Part shown: positions 26,856 through 35,244 of the stretch, one piece after another
Layout: each line of letters opens with the position of its first letter
Position numbering within the stretch: the first letter of the stretch is position 1
Origin: Pirellula sp.
Lineage (GTDB): Bacteria > Planctomycetota > Planctomycetia > Pirellulales > PNKZ01
Assembly (NCBI GenBank): GCA_013822735.1
Contig: PNKZ01000010.1
Coordinates: forward strand, 124,001-188,000
Direction: 5' to 3'
Length of the DNA: 64,000 bases
Notes under the pieces: generated by a model
The model's input: the letters and a program-made list of their open reading frames with translations, nothing else
What the model was told of the DNA's origin: nothing
Databases searched by the model: none
Translations under genes and position numbers: made by a program

Positions 26856-26974
26856 GGAGAGCGCTACTCGCAATCAGGCAGTGCAAGGGGGGTAAGTTCG
26901 AGAGAGCGGCGGAACTATCTATCGTAATCAGGGGCGGCGAACTGCCGAAGTTTTTCCCGCTCGGAAACAACGTG

Positions 26975-27016
26975 CAAAAAAGAAAAAGCCGGGCCTCACA
27001 AGGAGACCCGGCTTTT
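26975..27016 (-). terminator. Rho-independent terminator after the second Cys-rich gene
   Basis: Stem AGCCGGG / CCCGGCT with A/T extension on both sides; on the minus strand the stem is followed by TTTTTCTTTTTT. It should end the transcript of the gene stopping at 27081. Confidence 0.87.
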
Positions 27017-27080
27017 CGCGGGAATTAGCGACGATCGGCACTCAGGGGTGTGCCGACCGTCGTTTTTTCAGCAGAGACAA

Positions 27081-27572
27081 CTATGCCGGGGCCTTGGCCG
27101 GAGCGGCCGGCTTCGGGGCCGGGGCAGGCGGGGCAGCCGGAGCGGCAGGGGCAGCCGGAGCAGCGCCAGCGCAGCTCGGGGCAACCGGAGCAGCACAAGC
27201 CGGTTCGCAGCAAGCCGGAGCCGGGGCACCGCAGCACGGTTCGCCACAGCACTTCTTGGCGCGGAGACGAGCGAACAGGCCTTGGCGGCCGCAGCACGGT
27301 TCGTCACAGCAGCTCGGGGCCGGAGCCGGAGCGCAACAGGTCGGTTCGGCGCCGCAGCACTTGCTACGGAGACGAGCGAACAAGCCGACGCGACCACCGC
27401 AACCGCAATCCGAGCAGCTCGGACCGCTGCAACCACCATCACAACCACCGTCGCAACCGCTGCAACCATGGCAACCGTGACCGGCGACGGCCACGTTCTT
27501 CTCACCGCCGACGAGGGCGATGCCGACTACCGCGAAGAAAATCGCGATACCAAAACAGAGAACACGATTCAT
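27081..27572 (-). CDS. Secreted cysteine-rich protein with duplicated GLFARLR module
   Basis: A 163-residue protein from the ATG at 27572, which is preceded by GGAGGAG. A signal peptide (FGIAIFFAVVGIALVGG) leads to a Gly/Cys block (GHGCHGCSGCDGGCDGGC), then two copies of a module GLFARLR-(S/A)-K-(K)-CCG, then a Pro/Ala tail with further Cys pairs. There are 25 cysteines. It has no sequence identity to the Cys-rich protein at 21300 beyond composition, but the short amphipathic insert between Cys blocks is a shared design. Probably an envelope structural or metal-binding protein; function unknown. The terminator at 26975-27016 belongs to it. Confidence 0.82.
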   Translation of the reverse strand: MNRVLCFGIAIFFAVVGIALVGGEKNVAVAGHGCHGCSGCDGGCDGGCSGPSCSDCGCGGRVGLFARLRSKCCGAEPTCCAPAPAPSCCDEPCCGRQGLFARLRAKKCCGEPCCGAPAPACCEPACAAPVAPSCAGAAPAAPAAPAAPPAPAPKPAAPAKAPA

Positions 27573-27910
27573 TCTAAACTCCTCCAACAAAAAACTGGTA
27601 CGTACCACGCAAAAGTCAATTTGCCGTCTTCTTCCCGCATCCCGCTTTGCGACGGCAAAACATTCGGGAGCGTAAACGTCTAGCATTCTTGCAATCGTTG
27701 CCGGCAAGGAACCCTGATGTGAGCCTTTTCCGATTGCATATTTTGCACGTGAGTGCACAGGCTAGGATGGATAAGTTAGCATTGAGGGTCGTGTTGTCAA
27801 GAATCAAAAGACACGACTGGAAGCAATGCGCTGAAAGCGTATTCTGGGGACAATAAGTGAAATTGTCCTGATAGCTTACCATGCCCCTCGTTCGATGCGG
27901 CTCTCGGCGC
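27573..27910. other. AT-richer intergenic region
   Basis: About 340 bp with no supported gene, of visibly lower GC than the surroundings, upstream of the Cys-rich gene. It should contain that gene's promoter and leader. TTGCACGTGAGTGCACAGG near 27742 is a short imperfect palindrome that could be an operator. Nothing else was recognised. Confidence 0.45.
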
Positions 27911-27951
27911 AAAAAAAAAGGCGATCCACGATGACTCGTGGATCGCCTTCT
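27911..27951 (-). terminator. Rho-independent terminator after the lipoprotein gene
   Basis: Stem AAGGCGATCCACGA / TCGTGGATCGCCTT (14 bp, perfect, 4-nt loop), followed on the minus strand by nine T. It is 45 bp after the stop at 27997. Confidence 0.9.
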
Positions 27952-27996
27952 TAAACACGCGCTAAGCCCTTTGGGTGCAAGGGCTTATTGGGCCAA

Positions 27997-28848
27997 CTAT
28001 TTGAGCTGTGTGCCGCCCGGAAGCTCCGGCTGTTGCGCTTGCAACGTGCCATTTCCGCTCGGCGAAGTTCCGGAAGAAAATCCGGAAACCGGTTGGACGC
28101 TACCGCCCTGCGAGGCTGGAGGAATTCCCCCGGCATTTTGAACTGTGCTGCCCGGAAGCGTCGGAGTGCCGCTCGAAATGGAGTTCGGCGTCGGATTGAG
28201 CGTCGGCGTCGAGCCGTTCACTTGCTGCGTCAAGCCGGCGGACGTGCCTGCCGTCGTGGTACCAGGCGTCGCGGCTCCCGGAGTTGTCGTCCCTGCCGCA
28301 ATCGTGCCGCCCGTCGACCCGCCGTTGAGCCGACGTTGATACTCTTGCTCCGCCATTTGCGTCTGCTTGATCATGTCTTCCGGGTTCTCGAAGTCGAGTT
28401 GCAGGAAAGGCATGTCCGGATACGGTTGCGTGGCGACGCCGCCGATGCGCCAGTGTCCCTTATCCAATCGCATCGCCCATACGAAGTCGTTCACTTCCGG
28501 CTTGCCGTCCGGGCCGACATCGGTCCAACGGCTCTCAACGTAAGCGAGTTGCCCTTGCTCGGCGACTTCCGTCGCCCCCACTTCAAACTTTGCGGTGGGG
28601 CTTCCCGGCGGGGCGACCATCAGGTCCATCGCTCGGGTTTTCTCACGAGCTAGGTCGGTGAGCATCGCCTCGGCGCCCTTGTCGTTGCCGGTGCGTACCG
28701 ACTCTAAGAACTGAAACACCACCGTATGCGGGGGAACCTGCGGAGCTGCCGGAGCCGCGGGGGCTCCCGCGTTTTCTTCCGACTTGCTGCATCCCCAAGC
28801 AACGCAGAGCGCCGCTGCCAACATTCCCGTTGTTGCGATCCTTCGCAT
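27997..28848 (-). CDS. Lipoprotein with NTF2-like domain and Thr/Gly/Pro-rich tail
   Basis: A 283-residue lipoprotein with lipobox CVAWGC at about residue 20. Residues about 40-170 make a compact alpha+beta domain (VVFQFLESVRTGNDKGAEAMLTDLAREKT ... QLAYVESRWTD ... HWRIGGVAT) resembling the SnoaL/NTF2-like fold used for ligand binding. The tail from about 180 is low complexity (GTTTPGAATPGTTTAGTSAG and PTLNPTPNS). Monocistronic with its own terminator. Function unknown; outer-membrane anchoring with a flexible linker is inference. Confidence 0.78.
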   Translation of the reverse strand: MRRIATTGMLAAALCVAWGCSKSEENAGAPAAPAAPQVPPHTVVFQFLESVRTGNDKGAEAMLTDLAREKTRAMDLMVAPPGSPTAKFEVGATEVAEQGQLAYVESRWTDVGPDGKPEVNDFVWAMRLDKGHWRIGGVATQPYPDMPFLQLDFENPEDMIKQTQMAEQEYQRRLNGGSTGGTIAAGTTTPGAATPGTTTAGTSAGLTQQVNGSTPTLNPTPNSISSGTPTLPGSTVQNAGGIPPASQGGSVQPVSGFSSGTSPSGNGTLQAQQPELPGGTQLK

Positions 28849-29101
28849 AGTCCCTCTCCTACGATGGCTTGGCGCAGAGTTCGTCTCGACGCCGCTTCAT
28901 CCATGAATCGTGTATGACGCGTCGGGCCTTCGAGCCCAATGCCGTAATTCCCGGCTCTCACAACTCTCCACGCAACGGCAGGCGTGCGACTTCGTGTCGC
29001 TATTGCGCGGAGTGTTGGGAAATCGTGGCGGAAGTCTGTCAGGAACGAAAAATCGGGTCAAGACGGGTTCTGGCCGACCCAATATTCCCAACAGATCGGA
29101 C

Positions 29102-30607
29102 TTACCCCGCTCCGACGCCGCGATCGAAGGCGTCTTGTTCGCGGCGGTAGAGTGCTAGCTGCGACTCAAACTCGGCCGCCGAAATGCGCCAAACCGGTGC
29201 ATCGTCGGTGTGAGCGTTGCAATGGGCCGACATCACGCGGTAGAGAAACTTAAACAGGTGCCGCGGCACCCGCAGCCCGCGAATTCCGTCGATCAGCCGC
29301 CGATCGCCGAGCGATTCGTCGAACATATCCTTGAGCGTCGGCTTTTTCCCCGGCAAGGCGCAGGCCCGCATGCGGGCATTGGCCACGTCGTAAAGGGCCT
29401 CGCCGGTCCATTCGAGCGTCGGCACCACGTTTTGCTTGTCGAGCCGGGAGCGTTGATAAAAGTCGCGGCTTTCCCGCTCTACAAAGTAGGAAAGCTCGAT
29501 CGGCAGCAGCAGTTTGAACCCTAGGCCGGGGTGCTTCAGGAACTTGTTGTCGAGCATCGGCCAAAGCAGGGCCTTCATCTTGTCGGGGGAGCCGTTCACC
29601 AAGTGCGGCTCGTCCAGCCGATCGACCAATACGACAATCGCTGGATAGCCGAGCGTTTGCAGCACTCCCTGAAACTTGTTGAGCATCTCGAAGCGATCGT
29701 CGGTCCGTTGCTTGTTCGGCAACGGCTGGTGCAGCAGTTCGTCGTTGGTCAGGCGCATCAGCACCTTCCGCAACAGCCCCGAATTGCGTTCGAGCACCCG
29801 CAAATTGGAGGAAATGCTCCGGGCCGTCCATGCGCGGCGGGCAAAACGCCAAGCCCACGGCATCCATCCGGCCGCCACGATGAGGTACGGCCAAACGCTT
29901 TCGAGCCACGTCCATTTGCCAAGCGAGGCCATGAGCCCGCACACCACGGCCGTGACGACGACGCCGATCAGCATCGGCTGCCAGCTTTTCCAGGTGCGGA
30001 ACTTCAACGCGCGCCGCAGCCGATGCCAGCGCACGCGAAACGGCTCGGCCGTCGATTGGTCGTAGCAGGCCGAAAGCAGCAATAGATCACGAGCTTCGTG
30101 CCGCGAAAGCTTCGCGACGTCCGGCTTGAGATCGTCGCTCGAGGGCTGCACGACCCCCGAAGTTTGAACAACCCCCGAAGTTTGAACAACACTGTCGACC
30201 AGCTTCGTCACGCCGAGGGCGAGGATCGAGTCCATGTGGTCCCAGAGCATCCATTGCTCCAACACCTTCTCCGGCGGGCGATTTCCCCAGAGCGTATCGC
30301 GAAACCGATCGAGGAACGGATTGAAATCGTCGTATTGAATGACGAACGCCCGGCGAAGCGGGCTGCGGCGATTGTGTTCCGCCAAGTGCTGGGCAATTTG
30401 CAAACGGAGGGCAGTTTTGCCGGAGCCCTTCTCGCCAAACACCACGGAAGTGGCCGGCTCCTGTGGGTCGCCGTAGATCTTATCCCAACTCGGGTGATAG
30501 GTCCCGGCGATGCAGTGCTCCTTAAACACCGGGTCGGTTTGGGCATCTTCCTCGGCGAACGGATTCTTGCCCACGCCGTGGTGTTCGAGGAACTGCTGCA
30601 ACTTCAT
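29102..30607 (-). CDS. KAP-like P-loop ATPase with internal membrane segments
   Basis: A 501-residue protein. Walker A is VFGEKGSGKTALR (about residues 57-69) and Walker B VVLVDRLDEP lies near 335, with two hydrophobic segments between them (about 212-232 and 240-258). Membrane helices inserted between Walker A and B are the mark of KAP-family NTPases, some of which act in phage defence or membrane signalling. The N-terminal FLEHHGVGKNPFAEEDA is unlike typical KAP starts, so the assignment is by architecture only. A 6-residue unit VVQTSG is tandemly duplicated before the membrane part. The gene has no obvious operon partner. Confidence 0.72.
   Translation of the reverse strand: MKLQQFLEHHGVGKNPFAEEDAQTDPVFKEHCIAGTYHPSWDKIYGDPQEPATSVVFGEKGSGKTALRLQIAQHLAEHNRRSPLRRAFVIQYDDFNPFLDRFRDTLWGNRPPEKVLEQWMLWDHMDSILALGVTKLVDSVVQTSGVVQTSGVVQPSSDDLKPDVAKLSRHEARDLLLLSACYDQSTAEPFRVRWHRLRRALKFRTWKSWQPMLIGVVVTAVVCGLMASLGKWTWLESVWPYLIVAAGWMPWAWRFARRAWTARSISSNLRVLERNSGLLRKVLMRLTNDELLHQPLPNKQRTDDRFEMLNKFQGVLQTLGYPAIVVLVDRLDEPHLVNGSPDKMKALLWPMLDNKFLKHPGLGFKLLLPIELSYFVERESRDFYQRSRLDKQNVVPTLEWTGEALYDVANARMRACALPGKKPTLKDMFDESLGDRRLIDGIRGLRVPRHLFKFLYRVMSAHCNAHTDDAPVWRISAAEFESQLALYRREQDAFDRGVGAG
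30153..30188. repeat. In-gene tandem duplication of 18 bp
   Basis: The 18-base unit ACCCCCGAAGTTTGAACA occurs twice, back to back, encoding VVQTSG twice within the KAP-like protein. The copies are identical, which suggests a recent replication slippage and a possible phase-neutral length polymorphism. Confidence 0.85.
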
Positions 30608-30730
30608 AGGGGGTCCGTCAGGATGAAGATAAGTACGCCGCCGACGCGCTGCCTAGGCATTCCAAGCAGTTCGTCGGCGGCATAAGCTGCAATTTCAATG
30701 CCCTAAAAGCAAGGCGATGGGCGGGGACGA

Positions 30731-31294
30731 CTACTTCGCCTTGAGCCCTTCGACCATCTTCATAAAGCCGGGCTCGGCGGCGGCGATGGTCTTTTCCGGA
30801 CCATACAGCTTCACGAAATACTGACCGGCCTCCTTGGTCGTAATGATCGCTCCGAGCATGCGGTAGTTCGGGCGTTCGGTGCCTGGGCCCGGCACGAAGG
30901 GACCCGGCTTGTCGAGGTAGACCCCCTTAATATTGACGACGTGTACGGCCTGATCGGCGACCTTCAGTTCCTTGACGTCGGCCTTCACTTCGGCGTCGTC
31001 CGATTTGAACTGCCCCTTCCAACGGTCGATGTTGGCTTCCACGCCGCCGCCGGCCCCCATCACCGTGACGCGGCCGGGGAATTCGTCTCCTTCGGCCTTG
31101 GGCGTTTCAAATTCGTATTCCACGATGCGCGAACGAGGCTCTTTCGCTTCCCAATTGCCCGGGGCAACCAGCACGAACTTGTCGCCGATGTTAAACGGCG
31201 TGCCGTCGGCAGCCGCGGCTTGCGACCCCGCGCCGAGCACGACGAGCGCGCTCGCAAGGAATGGAAACGACATCATCGAGATAAAGCTCTTCAT
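30731..31294 (-). CDS. Small exported protein of unknown function
   Basis: A 187-residue protein with a signal peptide (FPFLASALVVLGAGSQAAAA). The mature part has a beta-rich pattern: FVLVAPGNWEAKEPRSRIVEYEFETPK, FPGRVTVMGAGGGVEANIDRWKGQF and YRMLGAIITTKEAGQYFVKLYGPEKTI, ending in FMKMVEGLKAK. This resembles short periplasmic domains seen widely in Planctomycetes (comparison by composition). It follows the GYF-domain gene by 46 bp on the same strand, so they may form an operon. Confidence 0.75.
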   Translation of the reverse strand: MKSFISMMSFPFLASALVVLGAGSQAAAADGTPFNIGDKFVLVAPGNWEAKEPRSRIVEYEFETPKAEGDEFPGRVTVMGAGGGVEANIDRWKGQFKSDDAEVKADVKELKVADQAVHVVNIKGVYLDKPGPFVPGPGTERPNYRMLGAIITTKEAGQYFVKLYGPEKTIAAAEPGFMKMVEGLKAK

Positions 31295-31340
31295 CTTCAG
31301 ATCCTCTGGGCTGATCCACTCGGGAAAGGCTGTTCACTTT

Positions 31341-32114
31341 TTAAACGGATTGCGTCTCGGTCGGGCGACTGCTCGTTTTCTCGTCGGCCGGAATCGGGCC
31401 GCGCGAAATCACGAAATACGTCAACCAAGCGAGCGCCGCGACCAACAACACCAGGACGACGACCGTCGTCAGGTACACGCCGTTGGAACGGCGTTGGTAG
31501 TATATCGCCGCCGCCGGCGGGGAGGAACCAACGGGCGAACGGCCGACGGGTGCGCTGAGGGTCGCGTTCGTCGCCGCACCGCCGTGCGTGCTCAAAGCTC
31601 CCGCCACTGGAGCCGCATGGAGAGCGGGGGGCGGCGGTTGCGGGGCGGAAGCACCTTGCGCGCCGGCCGCCAAGTGGGGCCAGATCCGTGCCGCCGGCTG
31701 CCACTCCGGCCAATCTTGTCGCCAAACGAGCGACGTGCCCGCGATTCGCCCTTCTTGCAGCCATTGGAACATCGTGGCACCGTCGGCCGGGCCGAAAGGC
31801 TGCCCGCCGTCGGCTCCGGAAACATACCAGACCGCGGTCGGGTTCTCCGCAAGCGGGTCGACAGCGGGAGCGCCCGACACGGCGACCATCCGGCCGACCG
31901 GCGCCGCGGCACCTGCCGAGGCTTGCGCGGCAGCCGGCGGAACGCCGCCGCGAATGGCCGAGTCTTCGTCCTGTTCCTGCCGGTCGGTGAGCGTGCTCGC
32001 GAGCGGAATCTGCACCGCCGCGCCGCACTTCGGGCAGAAGCCCCGTTTGCCGGCCTGATGCTCCTTGACGTTGATCCGCTTCGTGCAAGCCGGACAAAGA
32101 AATCGAATACCCAT
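31341..32114 (-). CDS. Zinc-ribbon, GYF_2-domain, single-pass membrane protein
   Basis: A 257-residue protein. It begins with a two-CxxC zinc ribbon (FLCPACTKRINV, GFCPKCGAAV; residues about 5-40). A GYF_2 domain lies at about 94-150 (VWYVSGADGGQPFGPADGATMF ... WRQDWPEWQPAARIWPHL), which binds proline-rich peptides in other systems. After a Pro/Ala linker comes a membrane helix (VYLTTVVVLVLLVAALAWLTYFV). Such GYF_2 proteins are very numerous in Planctomycetes. Topology suggests a cytoplasmic adaptor anchored to the inner membrane. The exported protein gene follows. Confidence 0.82.
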   Translation of the reverse strand: MGIRFLCPACTKRINVKEHQAGKRGFCPKCGAAVQIPLASTLTDRQEQDEDSAIRGGVPPAAAQASAGAAAPVGRMVAVSGAPAVDPLAENPTAVWYVSGADGGQPFGPADGATMFQWLQEGRIAGTSLVWRQDWPEWQPAARIWPHLAAGAQGASAPQPPPPALHAAPVAGALSTHGGAATNATLSAPVGRSPVGSSPPAAAIYYQRRSNGVYLTTVVVLVLLVAALAWLTYFVISRGPIPADEKTSSRPTETQSV

Positions 32115-32171
32115 CCGACGACTATCTCGCGTGAAACTGGTGCTGACTTCGAATTATAGCCGCAGACCGTA

Positions 32172-32251
32172 GGGTGGGTCGAGCAAAGCGAGGGCCACGC
32201 CACTTGGTAACGACTTCCGACCGCGTGGTCCTCGCTCCGTTCGACCCATCC
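32172..32251. repeat. GGGTGGGTCGAGC inverted-repeat element
   Basis: GGGTGGGTCGAGCAAAGCGA... (32172-32200) faces its imperfect complement (32223-32251; 24 of 29 match). It is a hairpin-forming intergenic repeat, first of three in a row in the region 32172-32506. Confidence 0.75.
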
Positions 32252-32260
32252 TCCAAACTT

Positions 32261-32396
32261 GACTTACGTCGATTGGCCCGACCACGGCGTGCGCAGATAA
32301 CTCGACCTATCTGCGCACCCCTTGTGGGTTTTGAGGTTGTGCGCAGATAACCCCGAGTTATCTGCGCAGCGCCTTCTTGTCGCGTCGACGTAAGTC
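32261..32396. repeat. Nested palindromic element
   Basis: Perfect outer inverted repeat GACTTACGTCGA / TCGACGTAAGTC at the ends, enclosing two palindromes (32290-32317 and 32340-32368) that both begin TGCGCAGATAAC and end TATCTGCGCA. Outer and inner symmetry together make a cruciform-like structure of 136 bp. Confidence 0.8.
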
Positions 32397-32402
32397 TGCA
32401 AA

Positions 32403-32506
32403 GTAGTCCGCCGCTCCGTGACGGAAATGGGCGCTGAACAATCGCCTCCGATAGCCATCGTGCACGGCGATACAAGGCCCACTGCCGCCACGGAGCGGCG
32501 GCCTAC
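32403..32506. repeat. GTAGTCCGCCGCTCCGTG inverted-repeat element
   Basis: GTAGTCCGCCGCTCCGTGACGG at 32403-32424 is the near-complement of CCGCCACGGAGCGGCGGCC at 32485-32503, extended to CTACT. Third of the adjacent elements; the whole 32115-32586 gap between genes is filled by these, plus the promoter of the diheme cytochrome gene. Confidence 0.75.
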
Positions 32507-32586
32507 TATGCCACCACTCCGCAACCTACCGCCACGCTTCGCAAACCTCCAGGCGATTTTTGGCCGGCTGCTATACTGACGGCGGT

Positions 32587-33894
32587 ATGCCCGATCTCGC
32601 TCGTCGGCACGTGGAGAAAGCTCTCTTGAAATCGTTCATTCAGCAATGGCTGACTCGTTGTGCGCTGTTGTCGGCGTGCTTCGTTTGCAGCAGCATACCG
32701 ATCCTGTCGGCCGCGGAACCGTCGACTTCGCTCACCTCCGCCGAGTTCTTCGCGCGCCGCATTCTGCCGATTGCGCAGGCGCAACGCGCTTCGAGCTGCA
32801 CCGAGTGCCACTTCTCCGGCGTGGAACTCAAGCAATACGTACTCGCCGACGAAGCCTCGACATTCGCAGCGCTGCGCGCCGCAGGGCTAATCGACGTCGT
32901 GCAGCCCGATAAGTCGAAGCTCTTGCAATTCATCGCCCGCAAGCCGGAGCGCGAAGACCCGGCGTTGGCACGCGTGCGCACCGAAGAGCTCGCGGCCTTC
33001 CAAGGCTGGATCGCGGCCGCGGCGAGCAACCCGGCGCTGTTGGCTAGCTCGCCGACGGCCCAATCGATCGGCACCGAGCTGCCGCTGGAAGTGATTCGCC
33101 ACGCGCGCCGCGACCATGTCCTGAACGCCTTCATTGAGAACGTGTGGGTCGAGATGGAACGCTGCGTCAATTGCCATTCGCCGGAACGCAACGAGCGGTT
33201 CCGCAAAGAACACGGCGAACAAGTCTCCTGGATTACGCCCCGCGATCCCGCGGCGACGCTCAAGTTTCTCGCCGATCAAGGATTGATCGACGTCGACGCG
33301 CCGGAGAAGAGTTTGCTGCTTTCGAAACCGCTGGGCATCGTCGAACATGCCGGGCACGTGAAGTTCGCCGTCGGCAGCCGTACCGATCGGCAGTTTCGCA
33401 GCTTCTTGAACGACTACGCCGCCGCCGTGCAGGGAAAGTACCGAAAGGCGAGCGAACTCCCGAAGCCGGGCAAGGAAATCGCGATTGCCACGGGCCAGCA
33501 CCTCCGCGTGACCGATCTCCCGCTCGAGTTCGGCGGCCGACTCATGCGCGTGCTGCTATTTCGCCGCGACGGGGAAAGCTGGAGCAAGCACCCGATCGCC
33601 ACGGGCGACAGCGGCATCAACCCTAAGAACGGCCAATGGCAAAACTCGTTCTGCGAATTGGTCGATCGCGCGAATCTGACGCCGGAGCGACTCACGACTC
33701 CGCGCCTACTTCCCGGCGAGCGGTACTTGGCCAAGATCTACATCGACCGCGAGAACAGGGCCGCCGATAATCCGGCCTTTGAATTTATGGAAGCCGATCT
33801 CTACGCCGAAATCGAAACTGCCGGCGATTGGCAATCCGGCTACCTTAAGCCGAAGATCCTCTCGGCGAAGGAGAAGGCGAGCGTCGAGCCGTAA
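32587..33894 (+). CDS. Periplasmic diheme c-type cytochrome protein
   Basis: A 435-residue exported protein with a membrane-targeting start (LTRCALLSACFVCSSIPILSAAEP). Two CxxCH heme-binding sites, CTECH (near residue 75) and CVNCH (about 196), mark it as a diheme electron-transfer protein. The central and C-terminal parts (SKHPIATGDSGINPKNGQWQNSF, EFMEADLYAEIE) look like non-heme domains. The ATG at 32587 was chosen; a TTG 27 bases upstream is alternative. Its TAA is part of an inverted-repeat element at 33891. Likely role: electron transfer in the periplasm; no specific partner is adjacent. Confidence 0.78.
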   Translation: MPDLARRHVEKALLKSFIQQWLTRCALLSACFVCSSIPILSAAEPSTSLTSAEFFARRILPIAQAQRASSCTECHFSGVELKQYVLADEASTFAALRAAGLIDVVQPDKSKLLQFIARKPEREDPALARVRTEELAAFQGWIAAAASNPALLASSPTAQSIGTELPLEVIRHARRDHVLNAFIENVWVEMERCVNCHSPERNERFRKEHGEQVSWITPRDPAATLKFLADQGLIDVDAPEKSLLLSKPLGIVEHAGHVKFAVGSRTDRQFRSFLNDYAAAVQGKYRKASELPKPGKEIAIATGQHLRVTDLPLEFGGRLMRVLLFRRDGESWSKHPIATGDSGINPKNGQWQNSFCELVDRANLTPERLTTPRLLPGERYLAKIYIDRENRAADNPAFEFMEADLYAEIETAGDWQSGYLKPKILSAKEKASVEP

Positions 33895-34015
33895 GGCCGA
33901 CGTGTCCGGCGACCAAGACCAGGGATCGCTCAGAGTGGAAATTCGGATGAAGCTTTCCGACCTAGCGCCTAACGCCCAGTGCCTAGCGCCTGATCCGGAG
34001 ACACGTCGGGCTTAC
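33891..34015. repeat. Inverted-repeat element containing the stop codon of the diheme gene
   Basis: GTAAGGCCGACGTGTCCGG (33891-33909) faces its near-complement ending GTCGGGCTTAC at 34015. The TAA stop of the diheme gene lies inside the left arm. Inside the element, CCTAGCGCC occurs twice (33961 and about 33982). Confidence 0.7.
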
Positions 34016-34041
34016 GCCTCGACGCTCGCCCCGAAAAGCTG

Positions 34042-34266
34042 TTAGCCGAGCACTTCTTCTTGCGGCGGCTCTTCTTGTTCCAAGAGTTCTTGCGCTTTGC
34101 GGAGCATCCACACCGCGTCGTCCGACTCGAGGCACGGGCTGTAGGCGATGAAGCCGTCGTCGGGAACGGCGCCTTTATAGATCGTGCAGACATGCACGAA
34201 CTTCACCGGGCGACGGCCGAGTTCTTCGAGAATCTGTTCCGTGGTGGCCAGTTCTAGTTCGATCAT
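34042..34266 (-). CDS. Small conserved-looking hypothetical protein
   Basis: A 74-residue acidic protein from the ATG at 34266 (MIELELATTEQILEELGRR). It has a beta-strand segment KFVHVCTIYKG, a loop with DDGFIAYSPCLESDD and a C-terminal helix (AVWMLRKAQELLEQEE). No membrane segment or signal. I do not recognise a named family. It lies alone on the minus strand between an inverted-repeat element and a strong hairpin. Confidence 0.6.
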   Translation of the reverse strand: MIELELATTEQILEELGRRPVKFVHVCTIYKGAVPDDGFIAYSPCLESDDAVWMLRKAQELLEQEEPPQEEVLG

Positions 34267-34400
34267 GGGCTCGGTCCTCACACTCGCGCGGTGAATGTCG
34301 CAGGTGCTCCGGCGGCATGATGAAGATTCATCAGTCGCCGTCCCTGGTAAACTCTACCACCAACCATAGAGCGCGAATGTGCGCAGGGTTTATGGCCGTC

Positions 34401-34448
34401 GGAAAAACGCCGTTTAGCGCTCTGTAACGATTGTGAGGGCGTTTTTCC
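34401..34448 (-). terminator. Inverted repeat with T-rich arm after the PIG-L gene
   Basis: GGAAAAACGCC / GGCGTTTTTCC, a perfect 11-bp inverted repeat with a 26-nt loop, 37 bp downstream of the PIG-L stop on the minus strand. The arm contains TTTTT but no tract follows it, so it may be a terminator for the PIG-L transcript or an operator for the small gene that follows. Confidence 0.5.
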
Positions 34449-34485
34449 CACTACATTTAGCCGCGGGGCTCGTCCCTGCGATCTT

Positions 34486-35223
34486 TTACGGCACGTTGTG
34501 AAAGACGAACTGCATTAAGTTCTTCGTGCCGATCGTGCCGACGGTCGAAAGAATCTCGCCGGCTTGGAAGCCCGCCGCTTGTCCGTAATGCTCGGCCAGG
34601 GCACGCACGCGCGAAAACACATGCGATTTCGCCGGCGGAAATTGTGTGGCGTAGCAACGGATGCTGTCGAGCTTCTGCTCCAACGTCTCCGTAATATCCA
34701 CCACGACGTGCCCTGCCCCGGGCGGCAATTCCAGCGAGCTGAAGTTGAGCGTGTAGTACATGAGCGACGGCACCGTGTGCACCGGCAGACCTTCGAAGTG
34801 CTCGTCCCATTTAGTGAGCCGCGAGTAAAACACGGCCCCTTCGGTAATCATCATCGCCTGATGATGATCAGGGGACGCCAGCGGCGTCTTCTCACCGAAG
34901 CCGATGATGAGCCGCGGCCGATACTTGCGAAACTGTTTCGCCAGCGCCGTGCGGGCTTCAAACGAGTCGAACAAGCGCCGGTTCGGCAGATCGAGCTGCA
35001 CGCGCACGTGTACGCCGAGCTTCTCCGCAGCGGCCCGAGCTTCGGCGGCGCGCACCTCAGGCCCCGGCGAAAGCGGCGTCGGCTCGCCGTCGGTCAGGTC
35101 GATGATGCCGACCTTGAAGCCTTGCTTCACGAGCGAAGCCAAAGTCCCGCCGCAAGCAATCTCCACATCATCCGGATGCGCTCCGACGGCAATGACGTCG
35201 AGCTTCAAATCATCATCGGCCAT
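34486..35223 (-). CDS. PIG-L family deacetylase
   Basis: A 245-residue cytoplasmic zinc hydrolase of the LmbE/PIG-L family, which remove acetyl groups from N-acetylglucosaminyl compounds. The metal-binding motif is [14 protein letters not shown] (residues 13-26) with SPDHHQAMM near 128-136 as the second motif. Such enzymes include BshB1 of bacillithiol synthesis, and similar architecture occurs in sugar deacetylation; the substrate cannot be decided here. The ATG at 35223 begins the protein cleanly; the longer frame only runs into the upstream repeat. Confidence 0.88.
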   Translation of the reverse strand: MADDDLKLDVIAVGAHPDDVEIACGGTLASLVKQGFKVGIIDLTDGEPTPLSPGPEVRAAEARAAAEKLGVHVRVQLDLPNRRLFDSFEARTALAKQFRKYRPRLIIGFGEKTPLASPDHHQAMMITEGAVFYSRLTKWDEHFEGLPVHTVPSLMYYTLNFSSLELPPGAGHVVVDITETLEQKLDSIRCYATQFPPAKSHVFSRVRALAEHYGQAAGFQAGEILSTVGTIGTKNLMQFVFHNVP

Positions 35224-35244
35224 GGTCTGCTGTCCTGATTTCCG

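Noticed and set aside
32122-32475. 117-residue minus-strand ORF across the intergenic repeats
   Set aside because: It is made of translated palindromic repeats (Arg/Thr-rich) and has no independent coding support.
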